In this document: positions 50,271-59,117 of the stretch, piece by piece
How the letters are laid out: every line of letters starts with the position of its first letter
Position numbering within the stretch: the stretch's first letter is position 1
From: Hyphomicrobiales bacterium
GTDB taxonomy: Bacteria > Pseudomonadota > Alphaproteobacteria > Rhizobiales > Rhizobiaceae
NCBI GenBank assembly: GCA_900473185.1
Contig: UCKU01000027.1
Location: 1-64,000, forward strand
Reading direction: 5' to 3'
DNA: 64,000 nt
Notes under the pieces: generated by a model
Databases searched by the model: none
What the model saw: the letters and a program-made list of their open reading frames with translations, nothing else
What the model was told of the DNA's origin: nothing
Made by a program: the position numbers and the translations under genes

Positions 50271-52004
50271 ATGGATACGAACACCAGCCGATCCTCCGCA
50301 AGCGCTGCTTCCGCCAAGGGCATGCCAGACGCCGCCGTGAAGTACCGGGCTTATCCGCAGGTAAACATTCCCGACCGCACCTGGCCGACCAAGACCATCA
50401 CCAAGGCGCCGATCTGGTGCTCCGTGGACCTGCGCGACGGCAATCAGGCGCTCGTCGATCCGATGGGACATGACCGGAAGGCCCGCATGTTCCAGCTGTT
50501 GCTCGAGATGGGTTTCAAGGAAATCGAGATCGGTTTCCCCTCCGCCTCGCAGACAGATTTCGATTTTGCCCGCTGGTGCATCGAAGAGGGCAATGTGCCC
50601 GATGACGTCTCGTTGCAGGTCCTGGTGCAGTGCCGGCCTGAGTTGATCACGCGTACCTTCGAAGCGTTGGAAGGCGCCAACCGGCCGATCGTGCATTTCT
50701 ACAATTCGACCAGCGAACTGCAGCGCCGCGTTGTGTTCGCCAAGGATGTGCAGGGCATCAAGCAGATCGCCGTCGATGCCGCCAAGATGATTACAGACAT
50801 GGCTGCCAAGGCCGGAGGCGGCTACCGTTTCGAATATTCGCCGGAGAGCTTCACCGGCACAGAACTGGATGTGGCGCTGGAAATCTGCAACGCCGTCATC
50901 GAGGTCATGAAGCCTACGCCTGACAACAAGCTCATCATCAATCTGCCCTCGACCGTCGAAATGGCGACGCCGAACGTCTATGCCGACCAGATCGAATGGA
51001 TGTGCCGCAATCTCGATAACAGAGAAAACCTGATCATCTCGCTGCACCCGCATAATGATCGCGGCACCGGTATTGCCGCTGCCGAGCTGGCGCTGCTGGC
51101 AGGCGCCGATCGCGTTGAGGGCACGCTCTTCGGCAATGGCGAGCGCACCGGCAATGTCGACGTCGTCACCATGGCGCTCAACATGTTCACGCAGGGCGTC
51201 GATCCGGAAATCGACTGCTCGAACATCGAACGCATCAAGGAAGTGTTCGAATATTCGAACCAGATGGCGATCGCAGAGCGTCATCCCTACGTCGGCGAAC
51301 TGGTCTACACGGCCTTTTCCGGTTCGCATCAGGATGCGATCAACAAGGGCATGAAGGCGGCGCAGGTTGCCAACCATCCAGTCTGGGAAGTGCCTTACCT
51401 GCCGATCGACCCGCGTGACGTCGGCCGCTCCTACGAAGCGATCATCCGCATCAATTCGCAGTCCGGCAAGGGTGGAATCGCCTATATCCTGCAGCAGGAT
51501 TACGGGCTCAACCTGCCGCGCAATCTGCAGGTCGAATTCCGCGAAGACATCCAGCGCATCACCGATGAAGAGGGCAAGGAGCTTCCTTCGAAGCGCATCC
51601 ACGACCGCTTCATCGAGCGCTATGTGACCCAGCCGGGCGCCCGTCTCCGGTTCGTCGATCACCACACCTATCCCGATACCGAGCACAAGGGACAGCGGAT
51701 CGTGGCGGCCGAGATTACCGACAATGGTGAGATCAAGCGCATCGAAGGCCGTGGCAACGGCCCGATCGATGGCTTCATTAATGCGCTGTCGCACTATCTC
51801 GGTATCGAGATGTCGGTCGAGGATTATTCGGAGCATTCGCTGCAGCACGGCTCGAATGCCGCCGCCATCTCCTATGTCGAGACATCCTATCCGGGCGGCA
51901 AGCTCTTTGGTGCCGGCATCAACACCAATATCGTGGCGGCGTCGCTCGAAGCGATCGTCTCGGCTGCCAACCGCGTGCTCGACGTGAAGGCCGGCAAGGC
52001 CTGA
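50271..52004 (+). CDS. leuA: 2-isopropylmalate synthase
   Basis: The 577-residue enzyme condenses acetyl-CoA with 2-oxoisovalerate, the first committed step of leucine synthesis. The HMGL-like TIM barrel begins WCSVDLRDGNQAL. Metal-binding residues lie in LHPHNDRGTG. The GNGERTGN loop and a C-terminal leucine-binding regulatory domain (about 440-577) are present. Sequence type is that of the long LeuA form. AGGAG precedes the ATG at 50271. Leader peptide and hairpins upstream suggest attenuation, in addition to allosteric leucine inhibition. Confidence 0.95.
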   Translation: MDTNTSRSSASAASAKGMPDAAVKYRAYPQVNIPDRTWPTKTITKAPIWCSVDLRDGNQALVDPMGHDRKARMFQLLLEMGFKEIEIGFPSASQTDFDFARWCIEEGNVPDDVSLQVLVQCRPELITRTFEALEGANRPIVHFYNSTSELQRRVVFAKDVQGIKQIAVDAAKMITDMAAKAGGGYRFEYSPESFTGTELDVALEICNAVIEVMKPTPDNKLIINLPSTVEMATPNVYADQIEWMCRNLDNRENLIISLHPHNDRGTGIAAAELALLAGADRVEGTLFGNGERTGNVDVVTMALNMFTQGVDPEIDCSNIERIKEVFEYSNQMAIAERHPYVGELVYTAFSGSHQDAINKGMKAAQVANHPVWEVPYLPIDPRDVGRSYEAIIRINSQSGKGGIAYILQQDYGLNLPRNLQVEFREDIQRITDEEGKELPSKRIHDRFIERYVTQPGARLRFVDHHTYPDTEHKGQRIVAAEITDNGEIKRIEGRGNGPIDGFINALSHYLGIEMSVEDYSEHSLQHGSNAAAISYVETSYPGGKLFGAGINTNIVAASLEAIVSAANRVLDVKAGKA

Positions 52005-52013
52005 CCATTCTGA

Positions 52014-52403
52014 TCAGGCCGCGATCGCCTCGGAGTGGCGCGGCCTGACGATGCAATCGGTGAGCTCATCGAGCTCGCCCTGTGCTTGCGCGTGGTTTTG
52101 TCCCCATTGGCAGAGGGCGAGAAGGATCGGCTCCAGCCCGAGGCCGAGTTCAGTCGCGGTATATTCCACGCGTGCGGGCACTTCGGCAAAGACTTCTCGG
52201 CGTACAAGACCGTGCTCTTCCATCTCCCGCAACTGCTGGATCAGCACCTTCTGGGTGATCTCTGGCATCATGCGCTTGAGCTCTGAAAGCCGTTTCGGTC
52301 TTGAGAAGACATGATAGAGAATGACGGGTTTCCATCGCCCGGAAATGACCTTCAAGGCCCGTTCCACGGGCAGTTTCGGCAATCTTTTCATGGGCTCGGC
52401 CAT
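52014..52403 (-). CDS. HxlR-family transcriptional regulator
   Basis: The 129-residue winged-helix protein has the HxlR pattern VERALKVISGRWKPVILYHVF, RLSELKRMMPEITQKVLIQQLREMEEHGLVRR and VEYTATELG. GGAGG lies at ideal spacing before the ATG at 52403. It is divergent from a quinone oxidoreductase gene over 98 bases, a frequent pairing where HxlR proteins (such as those of the QorR type) sense quinones or aldehydes through cysteine. The only Cys is in ALCQWGQ and another near the C-terminus (DCIV). Confidence 0.88.
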   Translation of the reverse strand: MAEPMKRLPKLPVERALKVISGRWKPVILYHVFSRPKRLSELKRMMPEITQKVLIQQLREMEEHGLVRREVFAEVPARVEYTATELGLGLEPILLALCQWGQNHAQAQGELDELTDCIVRPRHSEAIAA

Positions 52404-52501
52404 GGTCACCTCCTGGTGGGTATGGCACTGATATGTGTGTATTTTGAACCGTAAATCGAGTGCTACAGGCTGCCTTACACCATCAAAACGTGAGGTCTGC
52501 C

Positions 52502-53482
52502 ATGAAAGCCGTTCAATTCACCCGCTTCGGTCCGCCTGAGGTTCTCGAAACTGTAGAGGTGCCGATCCCGAAGCCCAAAGGCGGCGAAGTGCTGGTGCGC
52601 GTCCATGCCGCCGGCGTCAATTTCTTCGAGGTTCTGATGCGGGCGGATCGCTATGCCGTTACACCACCGCTGCCAGTCCTTCCCGGTGTGGAAGTGGCGG
52701 GCAACGTCGAAGAACTTGGGGCGGATGCCGATCCGTCGCTGCTTGGCGCGCGTGTCGCCGTGCCGCTCTTTGTAATTGGGCGCGGCTTCGGCGGTTATGC
52801 CGACTATGTGGCTGTGGATGCTGGAGCGGCGGTGCGTTTGCCGGACGGCCTTTCCTTTGCAGATGCGACGGCATTGATGGTGCAGGGTCTGACGGCTCTG
52901 CACATGGTGCGTCGTAGCCCGCCGAAGGGAAAGGTGGTGCTCGTCAACGCTGCTGGCGGTGGAGTCGGGTCTCTGTTGCTGCAGCTTGCCAGGCTCGAAG
53001 GGGCGAGCATGGTCATTGCAGCAGCCGGCAGTGAGGCGAAGAGGCAGCTTGCACTCTCGATCGGCGCCGATCTGGCGGTCGATTACACCGCCGCAGAGTG
53101 GACCGGCTCCGTCAGGACAGCGACTGGAGGGCAGGGTGCCGACGTCATTTACGAGACCGTCGGCGGCGATATCGTGAGGGCGTCTCTGGCTGCACTTGCT
53201 CCCGCCGGAGAAATGCTGTTTGCGGCTATGGGGCGGTTCTCGCTGGAGCTTTCCGAGATCCACTCCATGCTGGATATGAACCAGTCGCTGAAGGGCTTTT
53301 CACTCTTGCCACTGATTGCGGTGCACAAATGGAAGGGTGATCTCGCAACTCTCTTTGATCTTGCCGCATCCGGAGGGCTGAAGATCGTGCAAGGCGGTCG
53401 TTTTTCGCTTGATGAAGCCGCTGAAGCGCATCGTGCGCTTGAGGAGCGTCGGGTCAGCGGAAAAGTCGTGCTGGTGCCATAA
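52502..53482 (+). CDS. Zinc-independent NADPH:quinone oxidoreductase (MDR family)
   Basis: The 326-residue enzyme has the GroES-like N-terminal domain (MKAVQFTRFGPPEVLETVEVPIPKP...) and a Rossmann domain with VNAAGGGVGSLLLQLARLEGA. It lacks the zinc-ligand Cys cluster of alcohol dehydrogenases, which fits quinone oxidoreductases. It is divergent from the HxlR gene and probably controlled by it. Convergent with the anti-sigma gene, with two bases between stops. Confidence 0.85.
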   Translation: MKAVQFTRFGPPEVLETVEVPIPKPKGGEVLVRVHAAGVNFFEVLMRADRYAVTPPLPVLPGVEVAGNVEELGADADPSLLGARVAVPLFVIGRGFGGYADYVAVDAGAAVRLPDGLSFADATALMVQGLTALHMVRRSPPKGKVVLVNAAGGGVGSLLLQLARLEGASMVIAAAGSEAKRQLALSIGADLAVDYTAAEWTGSVRTATGGQGADVIYETVGGDIVRASLAALAPAGEMLFAAMGRFSLELSEIHSMLDMNQSLKGFSLLPLIAVHKWKGDLATLFDLAASGGLKIVQGGRFSLDEAAEAHRALEERRVSGKVVLVP

Positions 53483-53484
53483 CC

Positions 53485-54321
53485 TTAAATGGCGGCGGCG
53501 ATTTCCATGGCGAGCTGGCTGAGCGTGGCTTCGGCGGAGGGGCCTGCCAGCACATAGGACGTGCCGGCATTGTGCCAGGTTACGAGACCGATCTCGTCGC
53601 GGATCGTTTCCTTGAAGTCTTCCGTTTCCGGTGGCTGCGCATCCTTGCGGAAGCAGATCGAGATGATATCGCCATCGGCATTGGAATAGACGAGCTGGCC
53701 GACAGGGCGGCTGTCACCAAGGATCACGCGCGCGCCCTGGAAGTTCCAGGATTCGGCCGAGAGATCCGGCACGCGAAACGGCACCCCGATCGCGGTCGTC
53801 AGCCAGGAGGAGATTTCCTCTGACTGCGAGGCCGGCACTTCGACGAGGTGACGCGGCTGACGCACAAGAAGCCGCTGGAATGCGGTGACGTCCCCCAGCC
53901 AGTCATTGGTATTGATCTGGGGGGCCGCGATCGGTGTGGTGTCATCCGTATCAGGCGTATTGCCGATGAAATAGCCGATGCCACCGCCGACGACGAAGAG
54001 AATAAGGGCTGCGGCAAGCGCCTGGCGGCCGTTCGGCGCGAGCTTCAGCTGCGGGCGCGCGTTGCGCTGGGCGATCGGCGTCTTCGGCGGCTGCGTGCTC
54101 TTGATGGAACGCACAAGCGCCAGCGGAACAGGTTCTTTCAGCATGTCGTCCAACTTGCGGCGACCGAAATCGACGCCGTGGCGGAGCTTGTCGTAGATCT
54201 TGCGGGCGTTTTCATCCGTTGCCAGCCTGCTTTCCAGTTCCAGCTTCTGTTCCGGTGTGGTTTCGCCGTCGAGGAGGGCGGCAAGCTGGGCTTCAAGCGG
54301 CTGTTTTTTGAAATCGAGCAA
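53485..54321 (-). CDS. Membrane anti-sigma factor partner of an ECF sigma factor
   Basis: The 278-residue protein has an N-terminal cytoplasmic anti-sigma-like region (about 1-90: EAQLAALLDGETTPEQKLELESRLATDENARKIY), one transmembrane helix (about 99-120: ALAAALILFVVGGGIGYFIG) and a periplasmic domain (about 130-278). The zinc HxxxCxxC motif of ZAS anti-sigma factors is absent. A TTG at 54321 is the only start close to the sigma stop, five bases away, so translation is coupled. The signal sensed is unknown. Confidence 0.82.
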   Translation of the reverse strand: MLDFKKQPLEAQLAALLDGETTPEQKLELESRLATDENARKIYDKLRHGVDFGRRKLDDMLKEPVPLALVRSIKSTQPPKTPIAQRNARPQLKLAPNGRQALAAALILFVVGGGIGYFIGNTPDTDDTTPIAAPQINTNDWLGDVTAFQRLLVRQPRHLVEVPASQSEEISSWLTTAIGVPFRVPDLSAESWNFQGARVILGDSRPVGQLVYSNADGDIISICFRKDAQPPETEDFKETIRDEIGLVTWHNAGTSYVLAGPSAEATLSQLAMEIAAAI

Positions 54322-54326
54322 ATCAG

Positions 54327-54839
54327 TCAGTACCTGTGGACGGGCGGATTATGACCGGACAATGCGGCGAAATGGAGTCGTGCGGTGGCAAGCTGACCGG
54401 CAATGTTGCCAATTGCGATGCCCATGATTTCGGCGGCCTGCTGATAGCTGTGACCTTCCACATCGATCAGCACGAAGATGCTGGCCACGCCCTCGGGCAT
54501 TTCCGCGAGCATGCGGTGCAGGGCGTCGGTATCGACGAGCGCTGTACGGTCGCGAATGGCATCGCGGATATCGGTTACATTGCCCCGTGCGACCGGACGC
54601 GGCTTGCGCTTGCGGCTGTCATCGGCCCACTGCTGGCGGGCAAGCGTATAGATCCAGCTTTCCAGCCGGCCTTCACCATTCCACTGATGCCCTTTGGAAA
54701 TTGCACGCAGACAGACTGCCTGGACCAGCTCATCGGCCGCAGCAGTCTCTCCCGCGAGCGTGATGGCAAAGCGGCGGAGGCGGGGCAGGAGACCGACAAG
54801 ATCACGCCGGATATCGGTGGTAGTGGCGGGTTGGCGCAT
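54327..54839 (-). CDS. ECF-family RNA polymerase sigma factor
   Basis: The 170-residue factor has region 2 (RRFAITLAGETAAADELVQAVCLRAISKGHQW...WIYTLARQQWADDSRKRKPR) and region 4 (LAEMPEGVASIFVLIDVEGHSYQQAAEIMGIAIGNIAGQLATAR). Region 4 deviates from the usual GVPxGTVKSRL, having IAIGNIAGQL. It lies just upstream of its membrane anti-sigma partner. ATG at 54839 follows GGAAAAA; an upstream ATG at 54857 has no ribosome-binding site. Target promoters are unknown. Confidence 0.88.
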   Translation of the reverse strand: MRQPATTTDIRRDLVGLLPRLRRFAITLAGETAAADELVQAVCLRAISKGHQWNGEGRLESWIYTLARQQWADDSRKRKPRPVARGNVTDIRDAIRDRTALVDTDALHRMLAEMPEGVASIFVLIDVEGHSYQQAAEIMGIAIGNIAGQLATARLHFAALSGHNPPVHRY

Positions 54840-55060
54840 GGTTTTTCCAAGAAGCATTCACATTGGCCGAAACTCATACCAGCTTCAAATATGGGCCAGC
54901 TTCGCATGCAGGCATTGCCCGGCGGGTGCGAAGCCATCGTATTCATCCCGGCCATGCAGGCGGCTTTTATGGAACAAGTCGCCTGTATTTCGCAAGCGCG
55001 GGGTTCAATTCATCCATCCCATCCCAAGGGATTTCCGCACCATACCCCGCGGAGCTTGCC

Positions 55061-55621
55061 TCAATATGTCCTGTAGCCGTTCAGGCTCTGCAGCAGAGCG
55101 CGATAGGCCCAGGTATTTTCACCGCCGCGGTCGCGAATCTCGACGAGCTGGACGCGGGCGCCCTGAATGTCTCCCTGCTCGACAAGCGCCATGCCCATAT
55201 AGGAGCGGGCAAGAATGTAGTTCTCATCCTGCTGCAGCGCCTTCTTGTAGTAGGACATGCCGAGCTCCATGCGGCCGGCCTTGCGGTTGGCGTAGCCCAG
55301 ATAGTTCAGGATGCGCGGATCGTTCTGGTTTTTGGCGAGACTGAGCACCGTGATGGCGTTCTCATACTGGCCGGTATAGGCAAATTCGCGGGCGAACTTG
55401 TAGAGATCGTCATCGTTGAAGCTCTGCTTCTTCGGATCGACGCATTCCTTCTTCTTGGCATCCCAGACCTTGCCCTTGGTGCAGGTCTTGGTCGTTTGGG
55501 TCTTCTGCGGCGGGGAGGTGTCATCGTTCCCGCCACCGACCGCGAAAGCGGACGTAGCGAGACCAAAAGCAAAGACGGAAACAAGCGAAAGTCTGCACAG
55601 GCGATGAAGAGAAGCAGTCAT
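55061..55621 (-). CDS. Secreted TPR-repeat protein
   Basis: The 186-residue protein has a signal peptide of about 27 residues (ending SAFA-V), a Thr/Gln/Lys-rich linker with a Cys pair (KTCTKGKVWDAKKKECVD), and two to three tetratricopeptide repeats (about 72-175: YKFAREFAYTGQYENAITVLSLA, ILNYLGYANRKAGRMELGMSYYKKAL, ARSYMGMALVEQGDIQGARVQL). TPRs mediate protein binding; the partner is unknown. It lies upstream of the ECF sigma gene in the same direction, separated by 221 bases. Confidence 0.8.
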   Translation of the reverse strand: MTASLHRLCRLSLVSVFAFGLATSAFAVGGGNDDTSPPQKTQTTKTCTKGKVWDAKKKECVDPKKQSFNDDDLYKFAREFAYTGQYENAITVLSLAKNQNDPRILNYLGYANRKAGRMELGMSYYKKALQQDENYILARSYMGMALVEQGDIQGARVQLVEIRDRGGENTWAYRALLQSLNGYRTY

Positions 55622-55780
55622 CGGGCGTACTCCGTTTTGAAGCGCTGCGGTTGTTGAATTGTACGCCGACGCTTAAAAATACCAAGAGCCCCGGCGGCCT
55701 TTATTGCCTATGTTGCGACATTGGCGATCGCTCTTCACACGTTGATTCAACAACTGCCGAAGTCGATTCCGCAATCGCCT

Positions 55781-56689
55781 CTAAAGCGCGAAAATATCTG
55801 CACTTTCCGGCATCATGCCGTCGCCCATATCATTTATGCTGAAGCGCTCGCCCTTCACTTCCCAGGCGCCGGGAGAACCGGAAATGGAGAAGAGATTGTA
55901 GGCGGCGCGCGGCTTGATGCCGCCCGGTCCTTGCGATGCCGAAGCTATGCCGACGACGGGCACGGGGCCTGTCTGTCCGCGCAGCCAGTGGAGTGTGTTG
56001 AGATGGGTATGGCCGTGCAGCACGAGCTCGGCTCCGCCGGTGGAAACGACGGCGGCAAAACGGCGGATGCCGATCATGCGTTTGTAGAAGGAGGTCGCGC
56101 CGCGGATCGGAGGATGGTGGATCATGACGACACGGAACAAACCGGCCTCGCCGGCAGCACGCAGCATGTTGACCGTATCGCGCGCCTGGCGCTCGCCAAA
56201 GAAGCCGGAGGCCGCGAAGGGCGGAGTTGCAACGGCGGTCGAGCAGCCGACGATCGCGACCTTGTCGCGGATGCGAAGGTAAGGGAATATGTGCCGGTCT
56301 TCTTCCCATTCCGGCGGGGCGAGGTCGCCGCGCACATAGTCATACCAGGCGCGCATCGATTTCTCGTAGGAGCCCGGCACATAGGCATCGTGGTTGCCGG
56401 GGACGACCGATGTTGCGGCAGGATCGCCGAGTTCGCGCAGCCAAGCTGCGGCGGAGCGGATCTCGATGCCGCTTGCCAGATTGACGAGGTCGCCGGTCAC
56501 CGCCAGATGGTCGGCCTTGTGTGAGCGGATATCGTCCAGCAGCAGATCGAGCGTGCTGCCGAAAAGGTGCTTGCGCCGGTTGCGGTGCCAGTTCACAAAG
56601 CCCGTAATACGTTTTGAGAAAAGTTCGTGAATGGAAAGGCGGGGCAGGGGTCCGAGATGGACGTCGGAGATATGCGCGAGCTTGAACAT
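55781..56689 (-). CDS. Calcineurin-like metallophosphoesterase
   Basis: The 302-residue protein shows the metal-binding motifs in order: HISDVHLG (Asp9, His11), AVTGDLVNLA, VPGNHDAY, MIHHPPIRG and LHGHTHLN. The core is complete, so activity is likely. The substrate cannot be read from sequence; relatives act on cyclic nucleotides, UDP-sugars or phospholipid heads. ATG at 56689 is chosen; an in-frame ATG at 56701 is possible. Confidence 0.87.
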   Translation of the reverse strand: MFKLAHISDVHLGPLPRLSIHELFSKRITGFVNWHRNRRKHLFGSTLDLLLDDIRSHKADHLAVTGDLVNLASGIEIRSAAAWLRELGDPAATSVVPGNHDAYVPGSYEKSMRAWYDYVRGDLAPPEWEEDRHIFPYLRIRDKVAIVGCSTAVATPPFAASGFFGERQARDTVNMLRAAGEAGLFRVVMIHHPPIRGATSFYKRMIGIRRFAAVVSTGGAELVLHGHTHLNTLHWLRGQTGPVPVVGIASASQGPGGIKPRAAYNLFSISGSPGAWEVKGERFSINDMGDGMMPESADIFAL

Positions 56690-56745
56690 GCAACGACACA
56701 TAGACCAGCTTATTTACAATTCAAACACATCCCCGCGATGAGAGT

Positions 56746-57237
56746 ATGAAAGAACCCATGGCAGACAAACAAACATGGCCCCTTCACACGAAAGTGTTGG
56801 TGCGGCTGCTGCACGTGTATTTTTCCATCGCGCGCGGCATGACAATGGGGGTGCGCGCAGCTTGTTTCGACGAGCAGGGACGCCTCTTTCTCGTTCGTCA
56901 CGGCTATACCGGCGGATGGCATATGCCGGGCGGCGGGCTGGAGCGGAACGAGACGGCAGAAGAGGCGCTCATCAAGGAATTGCGGGAGGAAGGCAACCTC
57001 AGGATCGTGGGCAAGCCGCAGCTCTTTCACGTCTATTTCAACACCAACATCACCCGGCGCGACCATGTGGTCTTCTATCGAGCCACGGTGGAGCAGACCG
57101 CGCCGCGGCCACCGAACTGGGAGATTGCCGATAGCGGCTTCTTCGAAATCGACAATCTGCCGGCTGAAACGACGGAAGCGACGCATAGAAGGCTTGCCGA
57201 GCTCCGCGGTGAGGCGGAGCCGGCACATTACTGGTGA
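56746..57237 (+). CDS. Nudix hydrolase
   Basis: The 163-residue protein has a Nudix domain (about 35-140). The Nudix box GGLERNETAEEALIKELREEGNL keeps the Glu ladder, but the REUxEExGU end reads KELREEGNL, with Lys for Arg and Asn for Gly. It may hydrolyse a nucleoside diphosphate derivative. ATG at 56746 or 56758 are both possible. The stop is four bases from that of the convergent reductase gene. Confidence 0.83.
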   Translation: MKEPMADKQTWPLHTKVLVRLLHVYFSIARGMTMGVRAACFDEQGRLFLVRHGYTGGWHMPGGGLERNETAEEALIKELREEGNLRIVGKPQLFHVYFNTNITRRDHVVFYRATVEQTAPRPPNWEIADSGFFEIDNLPAETTEATHRRLAELRGEAEPAHYW

Positions 57238-57240
57238 GGC

Positions 57241-58230
57241 TCAGGCTGCGGCTGCGAGCCTGTCCCGGCCGTGCGGCCGGTCGAGATCGAGCGCCGGCCC
57301 TGATGGCACGATGCCGGTCGGGTTGATGGTCTTGTGGCTGCGGTAGTAGTGCTCCTTGATGTGGCGCAGGTTCACCGTCTCAGCGACACCGGGAGTCTGA
57401 TAAAGGTCACGCAGATAGCCCGACAGGTTTTGGTAGTCCTCGATGCGGCGGATGTTGCACTTGAAATGGCCGACATAAACCGGGTCGAAACGCACCAGCG
57501 TCGTGAAGAGCCGCCAGTCGGCCTCGGTCTGGCGATCGCCGAAAAGGTAGCGGCCCTTGCCGAGACGCTCATCTAGCTTATCCAGCGTTTCGAAGAGTTT
57601 GACGACACTCTCCTCGTAAGCGGCTTGAGCGGTGGCAAAGCCCGCCTTATAGACGCCGTTGTTGACGGTGTCGTAGACGATATCGTTTAGCGCATCGATA
57701 TCCGCCCGCAGGTCTTCCGGGTAATAATCCGCCGTCGAGCCCGTCAGGTGATTGAAGGCGCTGTTGAACATGCGGATGATTTCAGCCGACTCGTTGTTGA
57801 CGATCGTCCCCGTCTGCTTATCCCAGAGAACCGGGACGGTGACGCGGCCGGAATAGTGCGGATCGGCCTTCACATAGACTTCCCAGAGAGCCTTGGAGCC
57901 GAAGAGCTGGTCGCCGGTGGCGCCATTGCCGACTTTGAACTCCCAGCCATTTTCCAGCATCAGCGGGTCGACGACCGAAACGGAAATCAGATCTTCGAGC
58001 TTCTTCAGCTTGCGGAAGATCAGCGTGCGATGCGCCCAGGGGCAGGCGAGGGAGACATAGAGGTGATAACGGCCGGCCTCGGCCTTGAAGCCGCCTTTGC
58101 CGCTGGGACCGGCCTCTCCGTCAGCTGTAATCCAGTTGCGGAACTGCGAAGGCTGACGCTTGAAATGGCCCTTCGTTTCCTTCGTGTCGTACCAGACGTC
58201 ATGCCAGACGCCGTCCACCAGCATGCCCAT
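57241..58230 (-). CDS. Glutathionyl-hydroquinone reductase (xi-class glutathione transferase)
   Basis: The 329-residue protein begins MGMLVDGVWHDVWYDTKETKGHFKR and contains catalytic Cys63 in SLACPWAHR. Both are marks of the YqjG/ECM4 family, which reduces glutathionyl-hydroquinones. NNESAEIIRMFN is the glutathione-site SNAIL/TRAIL-like element. AGAGG precedes the ATG at 58230, so the longer frame from 58299 is rejected. The 278-base gap upstream holds no gene that I can identify. Confidence 0.92.
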   Translation of the reverse strand: MGMLVDGVWHDVWYDTKETKGHFKRQPSQFRNWITADGEAGPSGKGGFKAEAGRYHLYVSLACPWAHRTLIFRKLKKLEDLISVSVVDPLMLENGWEFKVGNGATGDQLFGSKALWEVYVKADPHYSGRVTVPVLWDKQTGTIVNNESAEIIRMFNSAFNHLTGSTADYYPEDLRADIDALNDIVYDTVNNGVYKAGFATAQAAYEESVVKLFETLDKLDERLGKGRYLFGDRQTEADWRLFTTLVRFDPVYVGHFKCNIRRIEDYQNLSGYLRDLYQTPGVAETVNLRHIKEHYYRSHKTINPTGIVPSGPALDLDRPHGRDRLAAAA

Positions 58231-58508
58231 GAGCTTTACCTCTGAAAATTGGTTGTTGCAGAATAGATATCGCAGTACGCCGCTTTTTGCAGGCGGCAAA
58301 GATTGAACACTGCGTCTCGGGTGCCCGTCTCCCGCCCGAATTTTTATAATGGACGGCGAAAATTTTTCCTGCTATCCGCCTTCCTCACGAATTTCTGGAA
58401 TCCTGCTTGATGTCTATTCTCAGAGGCCTGCGACGACGCTGATGCTCCCGAACGCCTGACGGCGTGTTCGCGAACCCATATATCTGCGTCTATACGGTCT
58501 CTGCTCCC

Positions 58509-59015
58509 ATGCTCATGTACAAGCACGATCTCGTCTACCTCACCGAGGATGCGTCGCACGACGCGGCTATCGAACTCATCAACGAAGAAGCATTCGGCCC
58601 TGGCCGGCATACGCGCGCTGCTGCCCGTATTCGCGAGCAGGGACCGCATGACCTGTCGCTCTCCTTCATCTGCGCCGATGACGGCGAGACGATCGCTTCG
58701 GTGCGGATGACGCCGGTTCTGGCCGGAACGGTGAAAGGCCATCTCCTGGGACCGCTCGCCGTGCGGCCATCGCACAAGAGCAAGGGCATTGGCCGGGAAC
58801 TGGTGCGCATCGCGGTCGAAGCCGCCAAACGCAAGGGTTCTGAAGCCATCATTCTCGTCGGTGATCCGCCGTATTACGGCCCGCTCGGCTTCGAGAAGGT
58901 CGCCTATGGCGCACTGACTTTTCCCGGTCCCGTCGATCCGGGCCGTGTGCTCGTCGTCCCGATCGCTGAAGATACGCATGCTCGGCTGAAAGGCACGATC
59001 GCCTGGCGGCGATAG
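58509..59015 (+). CDS. GNAT-family N-acetyltransferase (YhbS-like)
   Basis: The 168-residue acetyltransferase has LGPLAVRPSHKSKGIGRELVRIAVEAAKRKG, the acetyl-CoA-binding A motif, followed by LVGDPPYYGPLGFEKV, typical of the COG3153 group. The substrate is unknown. ATG at 58509 or 58515 can be the start; a longer frame begins at 58464. The TAG stop lies at the left border of a mosaic repeat. Confidence 0.85.
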   Translation: MLMYKHDLVYLTEDASHDAAIELINEEAFGPGRHTRAAARIREQGPHDLSLSFICADDGETIASVRMTPVLAGTVKGHLLGPLAVRPSHKSKGIGRELVRIAVEAAKRKGSEAIILVGDPPYYGPLGFEKVAYGALTFPGPVDPGRVLVVPIAEDTHARLKGTIAWRR

Positions 59016-59115
59016 AGTATTTCTGTTCCTCTTAGAATTACGGAAACACTCTATCTCTTTGTTCTTACGCAATTCCGGACGCAAAATCGCTGCGCGCTTT
59101 TGCTGGAATTGCTCT
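59014..59115. repeat. RIME-like mosaic repeat, copy D (diverged subfamily)
   Basis: AGAGTATTTCTG to GAAACACTCT forms the first palindrome. ACGCAATTCCGGACGCAAAA to CTTTTGCTGGAATTGCTCT forms the second. Length and layout match copies A to C, but the bases differ. It fills the gap between two convergent GNAT genes almost exactly. Confidence 0.75.
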
Positions 59116-59117
59116 CG

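Noticed and set aside
50088..51848. A 586-codon minus-strand frame opposite leuA
   Set aside because: It is a shadow of leuA with no recognisable domain.
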